A stretch of DNA of 15,725 nt from Desulfobulbus sp. (GTDB lineage Bacteria; Desulfobacterota; Desulfobulbia; Desulfobulbales; Desulfobulbaceae): contig JAUWAH010000009.1 in assembly GCA_030602145.1 (NCBI GenBank), forward strand, positions 1 through 15,725. Reading direction: 5' to 3'. The translations under genes were made by a program, and so were the position numbers. Of this stretch, positions 8,847 through 15,725 are shown one piece after another. Every line of letters begins with the position of its first letter. Positions within the stretch are counted from its first letter, which is position 1. A model generated the notes under the pieces. That model ran no database searches and was not told the DNA's origin. It saw only the letters and a program-made list of their open reading frames with translations.

Positions 8847-11495
8847 ATGACCGGCAACGAAATTCGACAATGTTTCCTGGAGTTTTTTGAGAGCAAAGGC
8901 CACACCAGGGTTGCCCCGTCCTCCCTGGTGCCCCATGACGACCCCACCCTGCTCTTCGTCAACTCGGGCATGGTCCAGTTCAAGAAGGTCTTCATGGGCG
9001 AGGAAACCCGGCCCTACGTCCGGGCCACCTCCGCCCAGTGCAGCGTCCGGGCCGGCGGCAAGCACAACGATCTGGAGAATGTCGGCTACACCGCCCGGCA
9101 CCATACCTTCTTCGAAATGCTGGGCAACTTTTCCTTCGGCGACTATTTCAAGAAGGACGCCATCGCCTACGCCTGGGAGTTTCTGACCGGTTATCTCAAA
9201 CTCGACCCGCAGAAACTCTGGGTCACCATCTACACCGACGATGACGAAGCCCACGGACTCTGGGAGCAGGTCGAGGGGCTGCCCAAGGGGCGCATTGTCC
9301 GCATGGGCGAGAAGGACAACTTTTGGGCCATGGGCGATACCGGCCCCTGCGGGCCCTGCTCGGAGATTCATATCGATCAGGGCGCCGAGGTCGGCTGCGG
9401 TCGACCCGATTGCGCACTGGGATGTGACTGCGACCGGTTTTTGGAGTTGTGGAACCTGGTGTTCATGCAGTTCTACCGGGACGAGCAGGGGAACATGACC
9501 CCCCTGCCCAAACCCTCCATCGACACCGGCATGGGGCTGGAACGGGTGGCAGCGGTACTGCAGGGCAAGACCAACAATTACGACTGCGACCTGTTCACCC
9601 CGATCATCGACCATGTGGCCCGGCTCGCCGGCAAGCCCTATCACGCCAACAAGGCCGACGACGTCTCCATGCGGGTCATCGCCGATCACGCCCGGGCCAC
9701 CACCTTCCTGGTCGCCGACGGGGTGCTGCCTTCCAACGAGGGGCGCGGATATGTGCTGCGCCGGATCATGCGCCGCGCGATCCGCTATGGCCGCGCCCTG
9801 GGGCTGACCTCTTTCTTCCCCGGCGTCTGTGCCCTGGTGACCGAGGAAATGCAGCATGCCTATCCGCATCTGAACGAAACCCGCCAGTTGCTGGCCAAGG
9901 TGGTGACCAACGAGGAGCAGCGGTTCGGCGAAACCCTGGATCATGGCTTGGGCAAGCTCGACCAGGAGATCCGGCGGTTGCGAAAGGAAGCCGGCGACGG
10001 GGCCGTCATCGACGGCGAATTCATTTTCAAGCTCTATGACACCTACGGCTTTCCGGTGGACATCGTCCGCGACATCGCCATCGAGAAGGGGGTGGCTTTC
10101 GACGAGCCCGGTTTCGCCCGGGCCATGGAGCAGCAGCGCGAACAGTCGCGCAAATCATGGAAGGGGAGCGATGTCGCTCATCTTGATGCCGGCATCATCG
10201 AGCTGGCGGCCCGGGGCAGCAAAGCGGAATTCATCGGCTATGGGGCTACCCAGGGGGTGACCACCGTCGAGGGGATCGTCAATGCCTCAGGTCAGTTGGT
10301 TGCCGAAGCCGGAGTCGGTGAAACCCTCCGGCTGTTCTGCGCCCAGACCCCCTTCTATGCCGAATCGGGCGGTCAGGTCGGCGACCAGGGCGAGATCACC
10401 TGGCCCGACGGCCGCTTCGTGGTGGAGAAGACCTTTGCCCCGGTGGATGGGCTGATCCTCCATGAGGGGCAGTTGGCGCAGGGGACCCTGACCGCCGGCA
10501 CCCGGGTCGAAATGGCCGTGGCCGAGCGGCGTGGCGACACCGCCCTCAATCATACCGCCACCCATCTGCTCCAGGCGGCGATGAAAAAGGTGCTCGGCGA
10601 TCATGTCAAGCAGGCCGGCTCGGCGGTCGACCACAACCGTCTGCGCTTTGACTTCACCCATTTCTCCCCGCTCACCCACGCCGAACTCTGCACCATAGAG
10701 CAGTTGGTCAACGGCGAGATCCGCCGCAACATTCCGGTGGGGACCTCGCTCCTGGCCCGGGAGCAGGCCATTGCCGAGGGTGCCACCGCCCTGTTCGGCG
10801 AGAAGTACGGCGACGAGGTGCGGGTGGTCGCCATCGGCGAGTTCAGCAAGGAGTTGTGCGGCGGCACCCATGCCCGCATGACCGGAGACATCGGGCTGTT
10901 CAAGATCGTCATGGAAACCGGCATTGCCGCTGGTGTCCGGAGGATCGAGGCGCTCACTGGAGCAGCGGCGGTTCATTGGGTGCAGGAGCTGGCCCGCCAG
11001 GCATCGGTGATCAGCGCCGTCATCTCGGGCCCGATCGAGGGGGCGGCGGACAAGATCCAGGGACTCATCAAGCGCCAGAAGGAGTTGGAAAAGCAGATCG
11101 CCACCCTTAACGCCTCCATGGCCCTGTCCGATCTCGACCGGTTGCTGGCTTCGAGCGTGGCCATCGACGGCATGGACGTGATCGCCAGCCTGGTGCCGCT
11201 CGACTCACCCAAGACCCTGCGCGAGATCGGCGACAAGATCCGCGACCGGATGCCCCGCGGCATCATCGTCCTCGGCGGCGAGTTTGAGGGTAAGGCGGCG
11301 CTGCTGGCCATGGTCAGCAAGGAACTGACCGATCGGATCAAGGCTGGTGACCTGGTCAGCCGGGTGGCGGCGATCGTCGGCGGCAAGGGCGGCGGCCGAC
11401 CCGACATGGCCCAGGCGGGCGGGCCCATGCCCGACAAACTCGACGAGGCGATCGGAAGCGTCGCCAGTATCATCAAGGGATTGGCCCGGGTCTGA
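8847..11495 (+). CDS. alaS: Alanyl-tRNA synthetase
   Basis: An 882-residue cytoplasmic enzyme (E. coli about 876) that charges tRNA-Ala and clears mischarged Ser and Gly. The class II catalytic core is N-terminal, starting EIRQCFLEFFESKGH, with GDTGPCGPCSEIH in the core. A cysteine-rich insert GCGRPDCALGCDCDRF follows, a pattern seen in many bacterial AlaS proteins. The editing site has HTATH (H569, H573) and CGGTH (C671, H675). The C-terminal DHHA1-type domain ends with GGKGGGRPDMAQAGG (845-859). All parts are intact. The frame is open upstream to a GTG at 8784, but the family begins with this Met; neither start has a good SD sequence. It opens a probable transcription unit with the ketosynthase 15 bases downstream. 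Confidence 0.97.
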   Translation: MTGNEIRQCFLEFFESKGHTRVAPSSLVPHDDPTLLFVNSGMVQFKKVFMGEETRPYVRATSAQCSVRAGGKHNDLENVGYTARHHTFFEMLGNFSFGDYFKKDAIAYAWEFLTGYLKLDPQKLWVTIYTDDDEAHGLWEQVEGLPKGRIVRMGEKDNFWAMGDTGPCGPCSEIHIDQGAEVGCGRPDCALGCDCDRFLELWNLVFMQFYRDEQGNMTPLPKPSIDTGMGLERVAAVLQGKTNNYDCDLFTPIIDHVARLAGKPYHANKADDVSMRVIADHARATTFLVADGVLPSNEGRGYVLRRIMRRAIRYGRALGLTSFFPGVCALVTEEMQHAYPHLNETRQLLAKVVTNEEQRFGETLDHGLGKLDQEIRRLRKEAGDGAVIDGEFIFKLYDTYGFPVDIVRDIAIEKGVAFDEPGFARAMEQQREQSRKSWKGSDVAHLDAGIIELAARGSKAEFIGYGATQGVTTVEGIVNASGQLVAEAGVGETLRLFCAQTPFYAESGGQVGDQGEITWPDGRFVVEKTFAPVDGLILHEGQLAQGTLTAGTRVEMAVAERRGDTALNHTATHLLQAAMKKVLGDHVKQAGSAVDHNRLRFDFTHFSPLTHAELCTIEQLVNGEIRRNIPVGTSLLAREQAIAEGATALFGEKYGDEVRVVAIGEFSKELCGGTHARMTGDIGLFKIVMETGIAAGVRRIEALTGAAAVHWVQELARQASVISAVISGPIEGAADKIQGLIKRQKELEKQIATLNASMALSDLDRLLASSVAIDGMDVIASLVPLDSPKTLREIGDKIRDRMPRGIIVLGGEFEGKAALLAMVSKELTDRIKAGDLVSRVAAIVGGKGGGRPDMAQAGGPMPDKLDEAIGSVASIIKGLARV

Positions 11496-11510
11496 CAGCC
11501 GTTTTTCGCT

Positions 11511-12761
11511 ATGCCACATCTGCCTGCACATCAACGTATCGTCATCACCGGCGTCGGCTTGGCCGCACCCGGGGCCGCCAGCCTGGGCGAGTTCCGGGCC
11601 AACCTATTGGCCGGCACCAGCGGCATCACCACCATCGATCTGCGCTATATGGGCGTCCATCCGGCTGGTATCTGCCGGTTTGCCGAGACCCGCTACCGCA
11701 AGAAACGGGAAAACAGTCGCGGTACCCGCGCCGGTTGCATCGGCGTCTACTGCGCCAACGAGGCCCTCAACGACGCCGGCATCGATTTTTCCTCCTACGA
11801 CCGGGCCGCCACCGGAGTCTACATTGGCCTCACCGAGCACGGCACGGTGGAAACCGAGAACGAGGTCTACAACATCGGCCAGTACGGCTACAATGTCGAC
11901 TACTGGACCCACCACCACAACCCACGCACCGTGCTCAACAATCCGGCCGGCGAAATCACCATGAACCTCGGCGTCACCGGACCGCATTACTCCATCGGCG
12001 CGGCCTGCGCCGCCGGCAACGCCGCCCTCATCCAGGGCGTGCAGATGCTCCGTTTGGGCGAGATCGATCTGGCGCTGTGCGGCGGCATTTCCGAATGTGT
12101 CGGTTCATTCGGCATCTTTGCCTCCTTCCGCGCCCAGGGCGCCCTGGCCGAACACCAGGATCCGACCAGGGCCAGCCGTCCCTTCGACCTGGACCGCAAC
12201 GGCATCGTCATCTCCGAGGGCGGCTGCGTATTCACCCTTGAGCGGCTGGACCGGGCCTTGGCTCGCCAGGCCCCCATCTACGGCGAGATCACCGGCTACG
12301 CCATGAATTCCGACGCCCGCGATTTCGTCCTTCCCCACGGCCCCCGGCAACAGCAGTGCATGGAGATGGCGCTGGCGCGGGCGGGCCTGCAGCCTGCGGA
12401 CATCACCATCGTCAACACCCATGCCACCGGCACCCGGCAGGGTGATGTCGAGGAATGCAAGGCCCTGCGGAATACCTTCGCCGGGTGCGGCTCCACCTGG
12501 ATCAACAACACCAAGTCGAGCATCGGCCACGCCATGGGAGCGGCCGGGGTCCTCGAACTGGCCGGCAATCTGCCGGCGTTCACCGACAACATGGTCCACC
12601 CCACCATCAACCTGGATAATCTCGACCCGGACTGCACCCTGCCCGGTCTGGTGGCCGGCGAACCCCGACGGCTGGAGCGGGTTGACGCCATCCTCAACAA
12701 CTCCTTCGGCATGCTAGGGATCAATTCGGTGGTCATTGTCGAGAGATTTGTGGCGAATTGA
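11511..12761 (+). CDS. Beta-ketoacyl-ACP synthase, FabF-like, divergent
   Basis: A 416-residue thiolase-fold condensing enzyme of KAS II (FabF) length. It would join an acyl chain to malonyl-ACP. The Cys-His-His triad is present: C166 in GAACAAG, H304 in NTHATGT and H340 in KSSIGHAMGAAG, with K335. The FabF gate loop, normally FGFGGTN, reads FGMLGIN (399-405), so the gating Phe and two neighbours are replaced. A His- and Tyr-rich stretch around 120-140 also departs from housekeeping FabF. This suggests an unusual acyl substrate; the exact one is unknown. It starts 15 bases after alaS with no SD sequence and no promoter in the gap, so it is probably co-transcribed with alaS. The next gene is its likely carrier protein. 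Paralogous roles in aryl-polyene, ladderane-like or polyketide-type lipid synthesis are possible. Confidence 0.88.
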   Translation: MPHLPAHQRIVITGVGLAAPGAASLGEFRANLLAGTSGITTIDLRYMGVHPAGICRFAETRYRKKRENSRGTRAGCIGVYCANEALNDAGIDFSSYDRAATGVYIGLTEHGTVETENEVYNIGQYGYNVDYWTHHHNPRTVLNNPAGEITMNLGVTGPHYSIGAACAAGNAALIQGVQMLRLGEIDLALCGGISECVGSFGIFASFRAQGALAEHQDPTRASRPFDLDRNGIVISEGGCVFTLERLDRALARQAPIYGEITGYAMNSDARDFVLPHGPRQQQCMEMALARAGLQPADITIVNTHATGTRQGDVEECKALRNTFAGCGSTWINNTKSSIGHAMGAAGVLELAGNLPAFTDNMVHPTINLDNLDPDCTLPGLVAGEPRRLERVDAILNNSFGMLGINSVVIVERFVAN

Positions 12762-12835
12762 CCGGGGCTATGGTATTTCTCACTCTTTTCGCCAGCCAAA
12801 CATGTATTTGTTATTTCAGATAGAGGAACCCAAGC

Positions 12836-13087
12836 ATGACCCGTGACGAGATCAAGGATGTTCTCCTTGAAATCATAGCCGATATTGACGAAGAAGCCGA
12901 TTTCGCCCGCCTCGATGCCGATGCCCCCCTGCGGGACCAGTTGGATCTCGACTCCATGGATTTTCTCGACATCGTCATGGAGTTGCGCAAACGGTACAAA
13001 TTGCATATTCCCGAAGAGGAGTATCCGCAACTCGCCACCCTGACCAGTTGCGTCAACTACCTGGAACCCAAACTGCAGCACGTCTGA
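12836..13087 (+). CDS. Acyl carrier protein
   Basis: An 83-residue acidic, helical carrier protein. Ser40 in DLDSMDF is the expected 4'-phosphopantetheine attachment site, with Met in place of the usual Leu after the serine. The tail IPEEEYPQLATLTSCVNYL matches helix III and IV of type II ACPs. Its place between a ketosynthase and two flavoenzymes, not beside fabD, fabG and fabF, marks it as a pathway-specific carrier rather than the main AcpP. The ATG at 12836 has AGAGGA (12822-12827) eight bases upstream. A 74-base, rather AT-rich gap separates it from the ketosynthase. A GC-rich hairpin follows its stop. Confidence 0.92.
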   Translation: MTRDEIKDVLLEIIADIDEEADFARLDADAPLRDQLDLDSMDFLDIVMELRKRYKLHIPEEEYPQLATLTSCVNYLEPKLQHV

Positions 13088-13096
13088 TCGGCTGCT

Positions 13097-13120
13097 CCGG
13101 CGCATCCGGTGCGCCGGTTT
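13097..13120 (+). terminator. GC hairpin after the ACP gene, partial terminator
   Basis: CCGGCGCA (13097-13104) and TGCGCCGG (13110-13117) form a perfect eight-base-pair stem with a five-base loop, followed by only three T residues and then a pyrimidine-rich stretch up to 13147. It may act as a partial terminator or an RNA-stabilising end. The ACP transcript could then be more abundant than that of the oxidoreductases. Read-through is plausible because of the short T-run. Confidence 0.4.
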
Positions 13121-13157
13121 CGGACCGTCTTTCCCCTTTTGCTTGTTTCCGCGTGGC

Positions 13158-14534
13158 ATGGCAGCCTATCAGCTTGTGATCATCGGTGGCGGCTTGTCGG
13201 GGCTTGCAGCCGGGATCCGCGCCGCCCGCTTCGGCATCAAGACGCTGATCGTCGAGCAGCACAGTCTGCCCGGCGGCCTTAACTCCTTTTATGTCCGCCA
13301 GGGGCATCTGTTGGAAACCGGGCTGCACGCCATGACCAACTGTGCGCCTGCCAACGACAAACAGGCCCCCCTCAACCGGCTATTTCGTCAGCTTCGCCTG
13401 CCCCGCAGGGAGTTCCCCTGCCACGAGCAGATCGGGTCGGAAATCCGTTTCGGCGGCAGGTCCCTGCTGTTTGGCAACGATCCTGCGATCCTGGAGGCCT
13501 CGATCGATCGGGTCTTCCCAGGCCGCATCGACCGGTTCCGGAGGCTCAGGCAGGAGATCGCCGAGTACGATCCCTTTGCCGCCGGACCATGGCGCTCCGG
13601 CCGACAGTTCCTGGCCGACCATTTGGACGACCCGGACCTGGCCGATACCCTGCTCCTGCCGCTGATGATCTACGGCAATGCCGAAGAAGAAGACATGGAC
13701 CTGGGGCAACTGGTGATCATGTTCCGGGCGGTGTTCGAGGAGGGGTTTTTCCGGCCGGCGGCCACCATGCGCGAGTTTCTGGGGCTTCTGGTTCAACAAT
13801 TTCGCGACTTCGGCGGCGAGATCCGCTTTCGTAGCCCGGTGGAGTCGATCGTCAGCGACAGGGACCGGGTGGTCGGCGTGCTGCTCGCAGGCGGCGAGAT
13901 GCTCGGTGCCGACGCCGTGGTGTCCACGGCCGGCATCCCGGAAACCATGCGGCTCTCCGGTTGGCCCGGGGAGGTCGACCGCTACGTGGGCCGGATGAGC
14001 TTCATGGAGACCATCTCCCTCGTTTCCCGTGCCCGAACGGCGACGCTCACCCGGGACCGTACCATCATCTTCTATCATCATGGTGACCGGCTTCAGTACC
14101 GGCGGCCTTCGGGCTATCTCGATCCAACCTGGGGGGTGATCTGTTTTCCCGGCAACTTCCTTGGGCTGCCACCGGAGGATCCGGTGCAGATCCGCACTAC
14201 CAACGCCGCCAGCTATCCCCTGTGGAAGGCATTGTCTGCCGAGTCCTACGAGTCGGTCAAGCGACGGTGGACCGAGGCCGCGGTCAGCGCAAGCGAGGAA
14301 ATCGTTGGGAATTATCGGTCGTCCATTGTATATCAGGACAGTTTCACCCCGGTGACCATTGAACGATTCACCCGCAAGGCCGAGGGCGCGGTCTACGGCA
14401 GCGCGGTCAAAATCAAGGACGGCGTCACGCCCTGGCCTAATTTGTTTTTGGCCGGCACTGACCAGGGGTATCTCGGCATCGTCGGAGCGATGCTGAGCGG
14501 CATCACCATGGTCAACCGCCACATCCTGCGGTAG
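13158..14534 (+). CDS. FAD-dependent oxidoreductase, phytoene desaturase-like (first)
   Basis: A 458-residue flavoprotein. The N-terminus LVIIGGGLSGLAAG (7-20) with E33 is a classical Rossmann FAD-binding fold. LPGGLNSF follows (38-44), and the C-terminal segment LFLAGTDQGYLGIVGAMLSGI is the FAD-closing motif of the CrtI / amine oxidase-like superfamily. Members desaturate, isomerise or saturate C=C bonds in carotenoids, retinoids and lipids. The substrate here is unknown; the ACP and ketosynthase upstream suggest an acyl chain rather than phytoene. The first ATG of the fold is at 13158; a TTG at 13143 would add five residues. No clear SD sequence precedes it. The gene lies 70 bases after the ACP stop, beyond a GC hairpin, and 88 bases before a second enzyme of the same superfamily. 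Confidence 0.85.
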   Translation: MAAYQLVIIGGGLSGLAAGIRAARFGIKTLIVEQHSLPGGLNSFYVRQGHLLETGLHAMTNCAPANDKQAPLNRLFRQLRLPRREFPCHEQIGSEIRFGGRSLLFGNDPAILEASIDRVFPGRIDRFRRLRQEIAEYDPFAAGPWRSGRQFLADHLDDPDLADTLLLPLMIYGNAEEEDMDLGQLVIMFRAVFEEGFFRPAATMREFLGLLVQQFRDFGGEIRFRSPVESIVSDRDRVVGVLLAGGEMLGADAVVSTAGIPETMRLSGWPGEVDRYVGRMSFMETISLVSRARTATLTRDRTIIFYHHGDRLQYRRPSGYLDPTWGVICFPGNFLGLPPEDPVQIRTTNAASYPLWKALSAESYESVKRRWTEAAVSASEEIVGNYRSSIVYQDSFTPVTIERFTRKAEGAVYGSAVKIKDGVTPWPNLFLAGTDQGYLGIVGAMLSGITMVNRHILR

Positions 14535-14568
14535 GGGTGAGACCAACTGGAAACATGGCGACAGGGAG

Positions 14569-14583
14569 CCGGCGGGCCGCCGG
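14569..14583. repeat. GC palindrome between the two oxidoreductases
   Basis: CCGGCG and CGCCGG form a perfect six-base-pair stem around GGC in the 88-base gap between the two flavoenzyme genes. It is followed by AAAAC on the plus strand, so it is not a plus-strand terminator. It could stabilise or process the operon RNA. Confidence 0.3.
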
Positions 14584-14622
14584 AAAACCTGATCCCACCA
14601 TCTGCCCACGAAATGGAGTACG

Positions 14623-15725
14623 ATGCAGTACACGCCACTGGACAGGATACAATCCCACTATGACGCCATCGTGGTCGGTTCCGGCCTCGGGGGCCTGACC
14701 TGTGCCAACCGGCTGGCCGCTGCCGGTCATGCGGTGCTCTTGCTGGAACACCACATCCAGCTCGGCGGACTCGCCACCTGGTTCAAGCGCGGCGGCCACA
14801 TCTTTGACGTTTCCCTGCATGGTTTCCCCTACGGCATGGTCAAGACCTGCAAGAAGTACTGGGGCAGGCCCATCCGTGACGCCATCGTCCAGTTGAAGAA
14901 CATCGTCTTCGACAACCCGCAGTTCTCGCTGACCACCACCTTCAGCAAGGAGGATTTCATCCGTATTCTCCAGGAGCGGTTCGGCGTCGTGAAGTCGGTG
15001 GTCGATGAGTTCTTCGCCACCGTCGACGCCATGAATTTCTACGACGACCAGCGGCTGACCACCCGCGAGTTGTTCAACCGTTTTTTTCCGGGGCGCAGCG
15101 ACGTCCATCGGCTGCTGATGGAGCCGATTACCTATGCCAACGGCTCGACCCTGGATGAGCCGGCCATCACCTACGGCATCGTCTTCTCCAACTTCATGAA
15201 CCGGGGCGTCTTCACCTTCGAGGGCGGCACCGACAGGCTGATCGGCCTGATGGCCGACGAATTGCAGTCCAAGGGGGTCGACATTGTCACCTCCGCCCGG
15301 GTGGAGCGCATCCTGGTGGAGAAGGGGACAACCACCGGTGTGGCGCTCAAAGGGCGACAGATCAGAGCGCGGGCGGTCATTTCCAACGCCGGGGTGACCA
15401 ACACCATCGACCAGCTGGTGGGCCGGGACCGGTTCGCCCCGGATTTTCTCGGCCGCTTCGGTAAGGTGCGGGTCAACAATTCGAGCTGTCAGGTCTATTT
15501 CGGTATCCGCAAGGGCGAGACAATTCCTGACATCGGCGACCTGCTGTTCACCTCCACGGCCGGGGAATTTTCCTCCGAGGAGATGCGGCGCATGGACACC
15601 CGCAGCCGGACCTTCTCCCTCTACTACCCGAAGACCCGGCCGCAGAGCCCGCCAGACCATACCATCGTCGCCTCGATGAATGCCGATTACGACGACTGGG
15701 CCTCGCTCGACAAGTCCGCCTACCG
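14623..15725 (+). CDS. FAD-dependent oxidoreductase, phytoene desaturase-like (second), 3' cut
   Basis: The frame opens at the ATG at 14623 and runs without a stop through the window end; 367 codons are visible, and the C-terminal FAD motif lies beyond. [19 protein letters not shown] (about 13-31, GxGxxG at 19-24) with E42 and [21 protein letters not shown] is the N-terminal signature of the CrtI / retinol-saturase-like superfamily. A segment [20 protein letters not shown] (about 195-214) matches the substrate-domain FAD contact region of that superfamily. It is clearly different from the first copy, so the two are old paralogues or two subunits, not a recent duplication. GGAG sits four bases before the start, rather close. 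The frame is easily missed because no stop lies in the window; a long minus-strand frame here is its shadow. Confidence 0.85.
   Translation, partial: MQYTPLDRIQSHYDAIVVGSGLGGLTCANRLAAAGHAVLLLEHHIQLGGLATWFKRGGHIFDVSLHGFPYGMVKTCKKYWGRPIRDAIVQLKNIVFDNPQFSLTTTFSKEDFIRILQERFGVVKSVVDEFFATVDAMNFYDDQRLTTRELFNRFFPGRSDVHRLLMEPITYANGSTLDEPAITYGIVFSNFMNRGVFTFEGGTDRLIGLMADELQSKGVDIVTSARVERILVEKGTTTGVALKGRQIRARAVISNAGVTNTIDQLVGRDRFAPDFLGRFGKVRVNNSSCQVYFGIRKGETIPDIGDLLFTSTAGEFSSEEMRRMDTRSRTFSLYYPKTRPQSPPDHTIVASMNADYDDWASLDKSAY

Overview
The window is GC-rich, densely coded bacterial chromosome. It holds ten protein genes, two of them cut by the window edges. The gene mix suggests an anaerobic or microaerophilic deltaproteobacterium, most likely a Desulfobulbales-type sulfate reducer. 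That placement is inferred from general familiarity with such gene sets, including the cysteine-rich insert in the alanyl-tRNA synthetase. I cannot run a taxonomic search. I see no tRNA, rRNA, CRISPR array, insertion sequence or phage gene.

Left part (1-5764): the 3' part of a radical SAM protein on the plus strand meets a large minus-strand c-di-GMP enzyme with Cache, PAS, GGDEF and EAL domains, whose GGDEF and EAL signatures both look catalytically intact. A promoter-bearing gap of about 240 bases separates it from a divergent plus-strand major facilitator transporter.

Middle (5765-8846): a small minus-strand membrane protein of the DUF2892/YgaP type lies convergent to the transporter. A 505-base gap without a convincing gene separates it from acs (acetyl-CoA synthetase). 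This gap is unusually AT-rich and carries a near-perfect 21-base palindrome that resembles a Fur-family operator. acs ends at a textbook intrinsic terminator. It is followed by a promoter with an extended -10 and a leader containing a second terminator-like hairpin.

Right part (8847-15725): alaS is followed after only 15 bases by a beta-ketoacyl-ACP synthase (KS), then a dedicated acyl carrier protein (ACP), then two tandem FAD-dependent oxidoreductases of the phytoene desaturase (CrtI)-like superfamily. The second is cut by the window end. KS + ACP + two desaturase/isomerase-like flavoenzymes looks like the start of a specialised fatty-acyl or polyene/lipid pathway rather than the housekeeping fab operon. 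The KS keeps its Cys-His-His triad but has a rewritten acyl-gate loop. This is the most interesting part of the window; the remaining partners would lie downstream, outside it.
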